Of a DNA stretch of 64,000 nt, positions 51,047-59,700 are shown in pieces. Under the pieces are notes generated by a model. It made no database searches. It was not told the DNA's origin and saw nothing but the letters and a program-made list of their open reading frames with translations. A program made the translations under genes and the position numbers. The DNA is from Microbaculum marinum (GTDB taxonomy: Bacteria; Pseudomonadota; Alphaproteobacteria; Rhizobiales; Tepidamorphaceae), in the NCBI RefSeq assembly GCF_042646165.1, contig NZ_JBHRTC010000018.1, one strand, 5' to 3'. Position 1 is the first letter of the stretch, and every line of letters starts with the position of its first letter.

Positions 51047-52336
51047 ATGCCGGCTGTGCCCGCCATCTGTCTGGACTGCTCAGCGCAGCCGCTCGAAGCA
51101 GGTTTGCGATGCCCGAGCTGTGGCGGCCCGCGACTGATCCGGCATCCCGAACTGCTGAGTCTCTCGATCGCCCACATCGACTGCGACGCCTTCTACGCGG
51201 CAATCGAGAAGCGAGACGACCCGTCGCTTGCCGACAGGCCGGTGATCATAGGCGGCGGCCGGCGCGGCGTCGTGTCGACGGCCTGCTACATCGCCCGCAT
51301 CAACGGGGTGCGTTCGGCCATGCCGATGTTCAAGGCGCTGAAGGCCTGCCCCGATGCCGTCGTCATCAGGCCGAACATGCAGAAATACGTCGCGGTGGGG
51401 CGTGAGGTGCGTGGGCTGATGCAGGAGTTGACCCCGCTCGTCGAGCCGATGTCGATAGACGAGGCGTTTCTCGATCTGACCGGCACGGAGGGTGTCCACA
51501 AGATGGCACCGGCGGGAACGCTCGTGCGGTTCGCGCGGCGCGTCGAGGCCGAGATCGGGATCTCGGTTTCCATCGGTCTCAGCCACAACAAGTTCCTCGC
51601 CAAGATTGCCTCGGACCTGAAGAAGCCGCGCGGCTTCTCCGTCATTGGCCGCGCGGAGACGATGGCGTTCCTCAAGGCGAAGCCGGTCGGGACGATATTC
51701 GGCGTCGGCACGGCGATGCAGAACCGGCTTGCGAGCGACGGGATCCGCTTGATCGGCGATCTGCAGTCGCGGAGCGAGGCAGATCTCGCCCGCGCCTATG
51801 GCTCGCAGGGGATCCGGCTGTCACGCCTGTCGCGCGGTCTCGACGACCGGCTGGTTTCGCCGAACCGGGCGGCCAAGAGCGTCAGCTCCGAAACCACCTT
51901 CAACGACGACATTTCCGATCCGGAGGAGTTGAACCGCATCCTCTGGGGCCTGAGCGAAAAGGTGTCTCGGCGCCTGAAGAAGGCCGACCTCTCCGGACGG
52001 ACGATTACGCTGAAGCTCAAGACCGCCGGCTTCCGTATTCTGACCCGGTCACAAACGGTGAGCGCGCCGACCCAATTGGCCGACCGCATTTTCGACGCCG
52101 GCCGGCGCATGCTGCTGGACGCGGCCGACGGCACCCGGTTCCGGCTGATCGGCATCGGCGTTTCGGAGTTCGGCCCGGAGGCGCCGGCCGACCTGACCGA
52201 TCTCATCGATCCCGGCCCGGCCCGCCGTGCAGCCGCCGAACGCGCGGTGGATGCGGTTCGCGACCGGTTCGGCGACGCCGCAGTCCAGCGGGGCATCGGC
52301 TTCACGAGCCGGCCCCTGAAACGGCAAGCAGACTGA
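51047..52336 (+). CDS. dinB: DNA polymerase IV with N-terminal cysteine motif
   Basis: Y-family translesion polymerase. The ATG at 51047 gives 429 residues; longer in-frame starts overlap the ROK kinase. Residues 1-30 carry two CxxC pairs (Cys8/Cys11 and Cys22/Cys25), a possible zinc site that E. coli DinB lacks but Rhizobiales DinB1 proteins often have. The palm begins at HIDCDAFYAAIE, with the second acidic motif MSIDEAFLDLTG and the fingers TACYIARINGVRSAMPMF. The little-finger domain is complete. It converges on eipB, 13 bp between stops. Confidence 0.93.
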   Translation: MPAVPAICLDCSAQPLEAGLRCPSCGGPRLIRHPELLSLSIAHIDCDAFYAAIEKRDDPSLADRPVIIGGGRRGVVSTACYIARINGVRSAMPMFKALKACPDAVVIRPNMQKYVAVGREVRGLMQELTPLVEPMSIDEAFLDLTGTEGVHKMAPAGTLVRFARRVEAEIGISVSIGLSHNKFLAKIASDLKKPRGFSVIGRAETMAFLKAKPVGTIFGVGTAMQNRLASDGIRLIGDLQSRSEADLARAYGSQGIRLSRLSRGLDDRLVSPNRAAKSVSSETTFNDDISDPEELNRILWGLSEKVSRRLKKADLSGRTITLKLKTAGFRILTRSQTVSAPTQLADRIFDAGRRMLLDAADGTRFRLIGIGVSEFGPEAPADLTDLIDPGPARRAAAERAVDAVRDRFGDAAVQRGIGFTSRPLKRQAD

Positions 52337-52349
52337 GGGTCGGCGCGCC

Positions 52350-53186
52350 TTACTGCTCACAGGGCGTGCTGGCGAGCATCTCCAGCCCGGACAGCTCGCC
52401 CGTCAGAACGAAGTCGCCGTAGTCGAGGACGATGGAACGGCTGACCCCGTTCTCGAACAGATCATAGCTGAACTCGTAGGTCGGGATCTCGGGTTGGTCG
52501 CTGTCCGGATCGAAATAGCCGATCGTGACCGGCCAGCTGGCCAAGCCGCCGAGGACATCATCGCCGACCTCTTCGGTGTGGTCGCTGGAGGATTGGCGCT
52601 CGCCGATCACCGTTGTCGTGGCAAAGGCCTTCCGCCCGGTATCCGAGCCGTCATAGACGTCGGCGGCGACGATCCTCTCACCCGCCTCGGCCGCTTGCAG
52701 GATCCTGCGCACGTGCTGGCTGGGAAACAGGGTTTTCGGGGAGAGCTCGAACTCCTCCTCCTCAGGCCGCTTTAGATCGACGCTGATATCGTCACCGTCT
52801 CGCGAGGCAATGCCGTCCGTCTCCTCCTGAAGCTTCCGGTTGAGGAAATTCTTGGTGATGAAACGGTAGCTCGAACCGTCGCCGGCTTCCCAGGTGGCCG
52901 ACTGGAGATCGTTGACCAGGCTCCCGCGCTCCCCAATGATCTGGGTGACGAAACGGGTATTCACAGTAAAGCCCTCGCACTCGGTCCCCGTCGCTTCGAA
53001 GACCAGGCGGCCCTTGATGTCGCCGGGTCCCGAACTGCTGCGCGTAACGTCCAGTTCGAGATCGTAAATCGCCCGGTGTGGAATGATCGACGGCATCGCC
53101 GCTTCGACAGGGCGGGCCACGAGAAGAGCCGGCGCGAGGAGGACGAAGGCACCGAATTTCTGCATCATCTGATGTGACTCTTTCAT
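52350..53186 (-). CDS. eipB: Cell envelope integrity protein EipB (DUF1849)
   Basis: Periplasmic beta-rich protein needed for envelope integrity in Brucella; the DUF1849 family is confined to alphaproteobacteria. It has 278 residues. A signal peptide covers about residues 7-30 (hydrophobic AFVLLAPALLVARPVEA). The start could be any of three ATGs near 53186-53163. The mature protein has only two cysteines, in TECEGF and in the C-terminal TPCEQ, matching the conserved disulfide pair of the family. HRAIYDLEL and GYFDP are further family segments. Confidence 0.88.
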   Translation of the reverse strand: MKESHQMMQKFGAFVLLAPALLVARPVEAAMPSIIPHRAIYDLELDVTRSSSGPGDIKGRLVFEATGTECEGFTVNTRFVTQIIGERGSLVNDLQSATWEAGDGSSYRFITKNFLNRKLQEETDGIASRDGDDISVDLKRPEEEEFELSPKTLFPSQHVRRILQAAEAGERIVAADVYDGSDTGRKAFATTTVIGERQSSSDHTEEVGDDVLGGLASWPVTIGYFDPDSDQPEIPTYEFSYDLFENGVSRSIVLDYGDFVLTGELSGLEMLASTPCEQ

Positions 53187-53311
53187 CGAAATGTCGCCTT
53201 ACTTTCCGCGAAAGCGGTAAGGATTTACAAGGACCGAAATGGGGCGCTTGCCAGTCGCGATCAAATCGGGGATCAACGGACAGAAATCAATTCGCCAGCC
53301 AGGAGCACATC

Positions 53312-53776
53312 ATGTCCGACACCGTCGAATCGCGCCTTGCCGACATGGGCATCACCCTGCCGTCGCCAGCGGCGCCGGCCGCGAACTACGTGCCCTTCGT
53401 GCGCGCCGGCAACCTCCTGTTCGTGTCGGGACAGGTGCCGATGGGCTCCAGCGGCATCGAGCATCAGGGCAAGCTCGGTGCTGACTATTCCGTGGAACAG
53501 GGACAGGCGGCCGCGCGGCTGTGCGCGATCAATCTGCTGGCCCAGGTGAAGGTGGCCGTCGGCGATCTCGAAAAGGTCCGCTGCGTCAAGCTGAATGGCT
53601 TCGTCAATTGCACCCCGGATTTCGGCGATCAGCCGAAGGTCGTCAACGGAGCATCGGACCTGATGGTCGAGGCGCTCGGCGACAAGGGCCGGCACGCCCG
53701 CGCGGCGGTCGGTTCGTCCTCGCTCCCGTTCGGCGTCGCAGTCGAGGTCGAGGGCGTCTTCGAGATCGAAGACTGA
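53312..53776 (+). CDS. RidA family protein
   Basis: A 154-residue member of the RidA/YjgF family, whose archetype hydrolyses reactive enamine and imine intermediates made by PLP enzymes. It shows the family's FVSGQVPM strand and GFVNCTPDFGDQPKVVNGASDLM. The terminal RAAVGSSSLPFGVAVEVEGVFEI corresponds to the conserved RxxxxxxxLPxxxxVEVE region with the substrate-binding Arg. The ATG at 53312 follows CAGGAGC. A GDPD gene starts six bases after the stop. Confidence 0.9.
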   Translation: MSDTVESRLADMGITLPSPAAPAANYVPFVRAGNLLFVSGQVPMGSSGIEHQGKLGADYSVEQGQAAARLCAINLLAQVKVAVGDLEKVRCVKLNGFVNCTPDFGDQPKVVNGASDLMVEALGDKGRHARAAVGSSSLPFGVAVEVEGVFEIED

Positions 53777-53782
53777 CCTCGC

Positions 53783-54526
53783 ATGGCCGGTCTCGACTGG
53801 CTGACCGGACGACCAGTCGCTCATCGCGGCCTGCACGACGCTGCGAGCGGCGTGATCGAGAATACGCTGTCGGCGGCGCGCAGGGCCATCGAGGGCAACT
53901 ATGCGATAGAGATCGACGTGCAGGCGGACGCCGATCTCCAACCCGTGGTCTTTCACGATTCTTCGCTGGACCGGCTGACGACCGGCAGCGGACGCCTTTC
54001 GGCGATGTCCGCTGCGGAACTCGCCGCGGTACCCTTCAAGGGAACAGATGACAGGATCCCTACCCTGCGCCAGTTTCTGGACGTCGTCGCCGGTCAGGTC
54101 CCGCTCATCATCGAGGTCAAGACCGACGGGTCGGGACAGTCCGCGTTCTGCGGCCGAATTGCCGAGGTCCTGGAGGGCTATGGCGGCCCCGTGGCGGTCA
54201 TGTCTTTCGATCCGAAGACGGTTGATTCCTTCCGAATTCAGGCGCCGGCCTTGCCTCGCGGGATCGTTGCCGAATCTTTCAAGGAGGAGAAGCCGGAAGG
54301 AGCCAGCGCCTGGGACACGTACGTCCAGAGACATCTGCTTCACGCGGGGCGGACCAGACCGCATTTCGTCGCCTATTGCATCGACGATCTGCCGGCGGTC
54401 GCGCCGCTTGCGTTGCGCTGGATCTTCGGCACGCCGCTGCTGACCTGGACGGTGCGCACGGATGCTCAGCGCGAGCGCGGGCGGCGCTGGGCCGACCAGA
54501 TCATCTTCGAGGGTTTTAGAGCGTGA
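53783..54526 (+). CDS. Glycerophosphodiester phosphodiesterase family protein
   Basis: Hydrolyses glycerophosphodiesters to glycerol-3-phosphate and an alcohol. It is 247 residues with no signal peptide, so cytoplasmic. The catalytic motif pair is complete: AHRGLHD near residue 18 and EIDVQADADLQPVVFHDSSLDRLT near residues 45-70. The C-terminal LTWTVRTDAQRERG resembles the family's WTVN region. The stop overlaps the next gene by GTGA. Confidence 0.9.
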   Translation: MAGLDWLTGRPVAHRGLHDAASGVIENTLSAARRAIEGNYAIEIDVQADADLQPVVFHDSSLDRLTTGSGRLSAMSAAELAAVPFKGTDDRIPTLRQFLDVVAGQVPLIIEVKTDGSGQSAFCGRIAEVLEGYGGPVAVMSFDPKTVDSFRIQAPALPRGIVAESFKEEKPEGASAWDTYVQRHLLHAGRTRPHFVAYCIDDLPAVAPLALRWIFGTPLLTWTVRTDAQRERGRRWADQIIFEGFRA

Positions 54527-55758
54527 GAAGCACGGAAAACGGACCGGCCTGCGAAATCGAGCAGGATGCCGCTATTGCCGTGCGGGTCGTCGATGGCCTG
54601 CGACAGGTGGCCGCGGCCGACTGGGATTCCTGCAGCATCGGCGTCGACCAATCGCCGGATGCGGGAATGTCCCAGGGGGTCGAGACCTTCAATCCTTTCG
54701 TTTCCCATGCCTTCCTGAAGGCGCTGGAGGACTCCGGCACCGTCTCGGCGAAGACCGGCTGGCTGCCCCAGCACCTGCTGATCGAGAACGACAGCGGTGG
54801 TCTCGTCGCCGCCATGCCGTGCTACCTGAAAAACCATTCGCAAGGCGAGTACGTGTTCGATTACGGCTGGGCCGATGCCTACGAACGGGCCGGCGGACGC
54901 TACTATCCCAAGCTCCAGGTCTCGGTGCCGTTCACCCCGGTCACCGGGCCGAGGCTGCTCGTTGCGCCGGGGCCGCAGCGCGACCGGTACCGCCACGCGC
55001 TGACCGCGGCGGCCATCGAGCTCTGCAGTCGCCACCATGCCTCCTCCGTCCACTGGACGTTCCTGAAAAAGGACGAGGCCGACCTGCTGGGCGGCCTGGG
55101 CCTGCTGCGCCGCACGGACCGCCAGTTCCACTGGGCCAACGAAGGCTATGACAGCTTCGACGATTTCCTGTCCGCGCTGTCGTCGCGCAAACGAAAGGCG
55201 ATCCGGCGCGAGAGGCGGGAAGCAGTGGCTTCGGGAATCGACATCGTCCGGCTGACGGGCAGCGACATCACCGAGGACCACTGGGATGCGTTTTACGCGT
55301 TCTACATGGATACCGGCTCGCGCAAATGGGGGCGGCCGTATCTGAACCGGACCTTCTTCTCGCTGCTCGGCGAGACGATGGCCGATAACATCGTGCTCGT
55401 GATGGCGCGTCGCGGCGGGCGCTGGATTGCCGGCGCCCTGAATCTTGCAGGCAGAACGACGCTGTTCGGCCGCAACTGGGGCTGTCTCGAGGACCACCCG
55501 TTCCTGCATTTCGAGGTCTGCTACTATCAGGCGATCGAGCACGCCATCGTCAATCGGCTCGCCTTCGTGGAAGCCGGTGCACAGGGCGAGCACAAACTGT
55601 CCCGCGGCTACCTTCCGGTCACCACCCATTCCGCCCATTTCATAGCCGATCCGGGTCTGCGCGATGCGGTCTCCGACTATCTCAATCGGGAGCGCCACTA
55701 CGTCGAAGCGGAATCGGAAGCGCTGAAGGAATACGCACCGTTCCGAAAGGGCAGTTGA
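54523..55758 (+). CDS. FemAB-like N-acyltransferase (PF04339 / COG3146)
   Basis: A 411-residue protein of the COG3146 family, often annotated as a peptidoglycan-related acyltransferase; no reaction has been established here. It has two GNAT-like halves: the N-terminal part with VSHAFLKALEDSG and FDYGWADAYERAGGRYYPKL, and the C-terminal part with KRKAIRRERREA, YLNRTFFSLL and VEAGAQGEHKLSRGYLP. The GTG start overlaps the GDPD stop. Together with RidA and GDPD it forms a compact three-gene unit. Confidence 0.85.
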   Translation: MRSTENGPACEIEQDAAIAVRVVDGLRQVAAADWDSCSIGVDQSPDAGMSQGVETFNPFVSHAFLKALEDSGTVSAKTGWLPQHLLIENDSGGLVAAMPCYLKNHSQGEYVFDYGWADAYERAGGRYYPKLQVSVPFTPVTGPRLLVAPGPQRDRYRHALTAAAIELCSRHHASSVHWTFLKKDEADLLGGLGLLRRTDRQFHWANEGYDSFDDFLSALSSRKRKAIRRERREAVASGIDIVRLTGSDITEDHWDAFYAFYMDTGSRKWGRPYLNRTFFSLLGETMADNIVLVMARRGGRWIAGALNLAGRTTLFGRNWGCLEDHPFLHFEVCYYQAIEHAIVNRLAFVEAGAQGEHKLSRGYLPVTTHSAHFIADPGLRDAVSDYLNRERHYVEAESEALKEYAPFRKGS

Positions 55759-55825
55759 GCGCCCGACGCGCGGGGACTACGGTCGCGTGCCTCAGAAGAC
55801 CCTGCAAGCCAAGGAATGACTGCCC

Positions 55826-56275
55826 GTGTCCCGCCCCACTCCGGACAGCCGCGATCGCTACCGCGTGTTCCAGCCGATTACCACCCGGTGGATGGACAAC
55901 GACATCTACGGCCATCTCAACAATGTCGTCTACTACTCGCTATTCGACACGGTGGTGAACGGCTTCCTGGTAGAGAACGGTCTCGTCGACCCTCACAGCG
56001 GCGACATCATCGGGCTCGTGGTCAACAGCAGTTGCCACTATTTCGCGCCGCTGGCGTTCCCGCAGCCGATCGAGGGCGGCCTGAGGGTCGACCGTATCGG
56101 CACATCGAGCGTGACCTACGGCGTCGGAATTTTTGCCAAGGACGGAGAAACCGCAGCCGCCCAGGGCGGCTTCGTGCACGTCTATGTCGACGCGGCCTCG
56201 CGACGTCCCCGGCCGCTGCCCGCTGCCATGCGGAAGGCGTTGCAGGAAATCTCCGACGTCCCGCAGGGGTCATGA
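55826..56275 (+). CDS. Acyl-CoA thioesterase (hot-dog fold)
   Basis: A 149-residue single hot-dog domain of the 4-hydroxybenzoyl-CoA thioesterase type. The motif TRWMDNDIYGHLNNVVYYSLFD near residue 17 carries the catalytic Asp of that family. AAGGAA precedes the GTG start. Substrate unknown. The last six bases overlap the stop region of the convergent thiosulfate transporter gene. It lies 67 bp after the FemAB-like gene. Confidence 0.88.
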   Translation: MSRPTPDSRDRYRVFQPITTRWMDNDIYGHLNNVVYYSLFDTVVNGFLVENGLVDPHSGDIIGLVVNSSCHYFAPLAFPQPIEGGLRVDRIGTSSVTYGVGIFAKDGETAAAQGGFVHVYVDAASRRPRPLPAAMRKALQEISDVPQGS

Positions 56276-57373
56276 TCGCGTCAGGAGCGCCTTGACGGCA
56301 CCCGGCAGCGACCCTTCTTCCAGATATTTCAGGCCGAGGAAACCACCGGCCATGATCGAGAACCAGGCGACAAAGGACCCGAGCGCCAGCGTCGACAGGC
56401 CGGTGACGCCCTGACCGATTGTGCAGCCGAGGGCCATGACGCCGCCGATACCCATGATCGCTCCACCGAAAATGTGACGCAGGACGTCATTGGCGTCGGT
56501 GAAGGTCTCGAGACGGAATTCGCGAAAGGCGACTGCAGCTACGAAGCCACCGAATATCACGCCGAAGACGGTGGCGATGCCGAAATTGATGGCGGCACCC
56601 GTGAAGGTCATCAGATACTGGATGCTGTCGCCAGTCGGCGCCACGAAGGTGAAGGACCCGAGAGGCGTCGGGTCGAAATCGTCGTTGCCGAGTACGCCGG
56701 TAATCCACCAGCCGGCCGGGATCAGCAGGCCGATGACGACGCCCGCCGCGATATCGCGGGGCGACGACCTGAACTCCCGATCCTTGAAGCAGTACCACAG
56801 CAGCCCGAATGCGACGACGGCGGTAACCAGCCAGCGGATCGCCTCGCCGCCCAGGCCCAGCGATGTCGCCAGCACGTCGTGCACGGCCTGCGTGGCGTGG
56901 CCGTAGCGGGAGAGGTCGATATTGGCGGCCTGCTCCATTTCCACGCGCGCCACGCCGACAAGGCCGCGCAACGTCATGTAGGCGAAGATGCCGAGGAACA
57001 GCACTGCGACGATCGACTTCAGGTTGCCGCCTCCGGCGCGCACAAGGATCCTATTGCCGCAGCCTCCCGCAAGCGTCATGCCGAAGCCGAACAGCAGACC
57101 GCCTACGATTGCCCCGAGCCACCCGAAGTTGGTGGTGAGGTAGATCGACTGGTCGAGGTCGACGATACCCGCATAGTCCATTGCCTGGCTAACGAGGATC
57201 GCGATGGCGATCGCCAGAAGCCAGGCGCGGAACCGCGAATAGCTTCCCATGAATACGATGTCTGACAGCGCCCCCATGGTGCAGAAATTGGTCCGCTGCA
57301 CGGTGGCCCCGAAAACGATCCCGGCGACGAAACCTGCCGCGGCGACCAGAACATGGACGGGAACTTCATCCAT
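56270..57373 (-). CDS. YeeE/YedE family thiosulfate transporter (TsuA-like)
   Basis: Inner-membrane permease related to E. coli YeeE (TsuA), which imports thiosulfate. It has 367 residues and about ten helices with two internally similar halves. The three cysteines proposed to relay thiosulfate are present: TNFCTMGALSD near the start, LAGGCGNRILVRAGGGN and ALGCTIGQGVTG. The ATG at 57373 is used; an earlier in-frame ATG at 57421 adds a basic stretch before the first helix. No TusA-like partner (yeeD) is adjacent, unlike E. coli. Confidence 0.88.
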   Translation of the reverse strand: MDEVPVHVLVAAAGFVAGIVFGATVQRTNFCTMGALSDIVFMGSYSRFRAWLLAIAIAILVSQAMDYAGIVDLDQSIYLTTNFGWLGAIVGGLLFGFGMTLAGGCGNRILVRAGGGNLKSIVAVLFLGIFAYMTLRGLVGVARVEMEQAANIDLSRYGHATQAVHDVLATSLGLGGEAIRWLVTAVVAFGLLWYCFKDREFRSSPRDIAAGVVIGLLIPAGWWITGVLGNDDFDPTPLGSFTFVAPTGDSIQYLMTFTGAAINFGIATVFGVIFGGFVAAVAFREFRLETFTDANDVLRHIFGGAIMGIGGVMALGCTIGQGVTGLSTLALGSFVAWFSIMAGGFLGLKYLEEGSLPGAVKALLTRS

Positions 57374-57640
57374 CTCCAATGTCCTTTCGAGTTGTCGTCT
57401 CCGGGCAGACTGGAAACGCATGGGCTTTCATAGCGCTCAACCTCGATTCGTTGGCGAATTTCGGATCCGCGTCCAGTTGTTCGCGGACCTCGACCGATTG
57501 GAGAAATCGACCCCTGCGCTAGATATGTGCGGGATCATCCGCTCTGCACCTCTGCAACGCTTCGTGGCGCGAATGATCCTCAGCGGCACGGGTTCGGGTT
57601 TGCCCGGAACACCGGCCAGCACAAACGGGAGCAGCACGGC

Positions 57641-58219
57641 ATGAGCAAGATTCGCGACGAAGTCCTTTCGGCCAATGCGAAGTACGCGGCAGATTTCGAC
57701 AAGGGCGACCTGCCGATGCCGCCGGCACGAGCATTTGCCATCCTCACCTGCATGGATGCCCGTCTCGACCCGGCGAAGTATGCCGGCCTGTCCGAAGGCG
57801 ACGCCCATGTCATTCGCAACGCCGGCGGGCGTGCGAGCGACGATGCCATCCGTTCGCTGGTCATCTCCTACAAGCTGCTTGGAACCCGCGAGTGGTTCAT
57901 CGTGCACCATACCGACTGCGGGATGGAGACGTTCACCGACGATGTCATGCGCGGCCTGCTGGAATCGAGCCTCGAAACGTCGACCGTGGATGCCAGCGGC
58001 TGGCACGACCACGGCGCCGGTCCCGGCTCGCATGAAGGCGACTATATCGACTGGCTCACGATCTCGGACAATGCCCAGAGCGTCGTCGCCGACGTCAAGC
58101 GTGTGCGAGATCATCCGCTGGTGCCGGCCCGCATCCCGATCTACGGGTACATCTACGACGTCAGGACCGGCGAGCTCGTCGAAGTCCCCGAAGCGACCGA
58201 AGCCGGGGCGGCCGGGTAA
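57641..58219 (+). CDS. Beta-class carbonic anhydrase family protein
   Basis: Reversible hydration of CO2. It is 192 residues. The zinc ligands of the beta class are visible: Cys37 in ILTCMDARLDP with the Asp39-Arg41 dyad, then His90 and Cys93 in VHHTDCGM. The pattern AGGRASDDAIRSLVISYKLLGT is of the shorter bacterial subgroup. GGGAGCAG precedes the ATG. It is divergent from the thiosulfate transporter across 267 bp, in which I see no further gene. Confidence 0.9.
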   Translation: MSKIRDEVLSANAKYAADFDKGDLPMPPARAFAILTCMDARLDPAKYAGLSEGDAHVIRNAGGRASDDAIRSLVISYKLLGTREWFIVHHTDCGMETFTDDVMRGLLESSLETSTVDASGWHDHGAGPGSHEGDYIDWLTISDNAQSVVADVKRVRDHPLVPARIPIYGYIYDVRTGELVEVPEATEAGAAG

Positions 58220-58246
58220 CTCGCATCTCGACGTCGCCGGAGACAG

Positions 58247-58269
58247 CGGGAGGCCGCCACGGCCTCCCG
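58247..58269. terminator. 10-bp perfect hairpin between convergent genes
   Basis: CGGGAGGCCG (58247-58256) and CGGCCTCCCG (58260-58269) pair perfectly around a three-base loop, in the short gap between the carbonic anhydrase and ohr stops. It could serve both directions. No T-run on either strand. Confidence 0.5.
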
Positions 58270-58309
58270 AAGTTCCGATGTCTGTACGAGCCTCCCGGCG
58301 CCGTGGCGC

Positions 58310-58744
58310 TCAGACGCCCTCGACCTCGATCTCCACGGGAACATTCCCGCGGGTCGCGTGAGAGTACGGGCAGATCTTCTCGTGCGCCTCGTTGGCCAGT
58401 TCCCGAAGCTCGGCCTCCGGAAGGCTGGTGTCCTTGACGTGCAGCTTCACCATGAGGCCGAAGCCGCCCTCGTCGCGCGGGCCAATCGTGACGCTGCAGG
58501 TGACGGCGGCATTCTTTGCGTTCTTCTTGTGCTGGCTCGCAACGAAGTCCAGCGCTCCGCCGAAGCAGGCGGCATACCCGGTCGCAAACAGGTGCTCCGG
58601 CGTGGTGGTGTCCGGATTGCCGGGCCCGCCCATCTCCTTGGGTACGGACAGGTCGACCGAAACCGACCCGTCCGATGCTTCGGAATGTCCATTGCGGCCG
58701 CCGACGGCAGTCGCGGTCGCGGTGAAAAGCGGCTTGATTCCCAT
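58310..58744 (-). CDS. ohr: Organic hydroperoxide resistance protein (Ohr)
   Basis: Thiol peroxidase of the OsmC/Ohr fold that detoxifies organic hydroperoxides. The ATG at 58744 gives 144 residues, the usual Ohr size, with GAGC-type ribosome site; a longer in-frame start is not Ohr-like. The reactive Cys60 (TGYAACFGGALD) and resolving Cys125 (KICPYSHAT) are both present, which together with the size favours Ohr over OsmC. No OhrR regulator gene is beside it. Confidence 0.93.
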   Translation of the reverse strand: MGIKPLFTATATAVGGRNGHSEASDGSVSVDLSVPKEMGGPGNPDTTTPEHLFATGYAACFGGALDFVASQHKKNAKNAAVTCSVTIGPRDEGGFGLMVKLHVKDTSLPEAELRELANEAHEKICPYSHATRGNVPVEIEVEGV

Positions 58745-58920
58745 CGGGGGCTCCTTGCTGTTGAGATGCCGACCCGCTGCAACATAGGCCGGACTACGGC
58801 GGTGGCGATGCCTGGGAGAAGATTTTCGCACTGCCTCGCGCGCACCCGATGTGCGCGCGGTTGACCGGGCCGGGCTGCTCTGGCTTCTAGCGGTCGAAAC
58901 CCAACGGCACGGAGGCCGCG

Positions 58921-59346
58921 ATGCCCGCCTATGACGACGACAACATCTTCGCCAGGATTCTGCGCGGCGAGATTCCCTGCTTCAAGGTTTACGAGGACGA
59001 TCGGACATTTGCCTTCCTCGACATCATGCCACGCTCGAAGGGGCACATGCTGGTCATTCCGAAAGTGAAGGCAACCGGGCTGACCGACATCGGTGCGGAC
59101 GACCTCTCCTATCTCATGGGCGTCGTGCAGAAACTTGCCCCGAAGCTCACGGACGCTCTCGGCGCCGACGGCTTCATGATCCAGCAATTCAACGGCGAAG
59201 CGGCCGGCCAGACCGTGTTCCACCTGCATTTCCACATCATCCCCCGCTGGGCCGACGTGCCGCTCAAGCCGCACGGCCGGACGATGGAGGACAAGGACGT
59301 GCTGGCGGCGACCGCGGAGACGGTGAAGGCGGCCTTCGCGGCGTGA
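58921..59346 (+). CDS. HIT family protein
   Basis: A 141-residue nucleotide-binding protein of the Hint branch, likely hydrolysing nucleoside phosphoramidates or similar. The histidine triad is intact at His101, His103 and His105 (HLHFHIIP). The opening NIFARILRGEIPCFKVYED is the Hint hallmark. It is divergent from ohr across 176 bp and nearly abuts azlD (convergent, six bases apart). Confidence 0.93.
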   Translation: MPAYDDDNIFARILRGEIPCFKVYEDDRTFAFLDIMPRSKGHMLVIPKVKATGLTDIGADDLSYLMGVVQKLAPKLTDALGADGFMIQQFNGEAAGQTVFHLHFHIIPRWADVPLKPHGRTMEDKDVLAATAETVKAAFAA

Positions 59347-59352
59347 TCCGCC

Positions 59353-59700
59353 CTAGCCCGGCACAAGCCACACGGCGGCGAGAAGAGCGGCCTCACCGGC
59401 AAGAATGCCGGCGAGCATGTTGCGGCGGACGATGAAAAAGGTGGCGATTCCTATGGCGGCTGCCGCGAGGCGAACGGTCAGTGCGGTGGAGGCCAGGTCG
59501 CCGACGGGATAGATGACCAGCCGGGCGACCAGCCCTGCGACCAGGGCAGTCGCGACTGCGCGCACCCACAGCAGGACCTCGCTGTCCTCATCGATCCGGG
59601 CTGACAGGAACACGCCAAGAATGCGCCAGAGGTCTGTCGCCGCAAAGCCGGCCAGGACGATGAACAGGTAAGGCCACACCCCTGCTCCGACACCGTTCAT
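59353..59700 (-). CDS. azlD: AzlD family branched-chain amino acid export subunit
   Basis: A 115-residue membrane protein with four predicted helices, the small partner of AzlC. Together they export branched-chain amino acids and their analogues. The opening PYLFIVLAGFAATDLWRILGVFLS and the mid segment WVRAVATALVAGLVARLVIYP are AzlD-like. The ATG overlaps the azlC stop (ATGA), so the pair is coupled. Confidence 0.85.
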   Translation of the reverse strand: MNGVGAGVWPYLFIVLAGFAATDLWRILGVFLSARIDEDSEVLLWVRAVATALVAGLVARLVIYPVGDLASTALTVRLAAAAIGIATFFIVRRNMLAGILAGEAALLAAVWLVPG

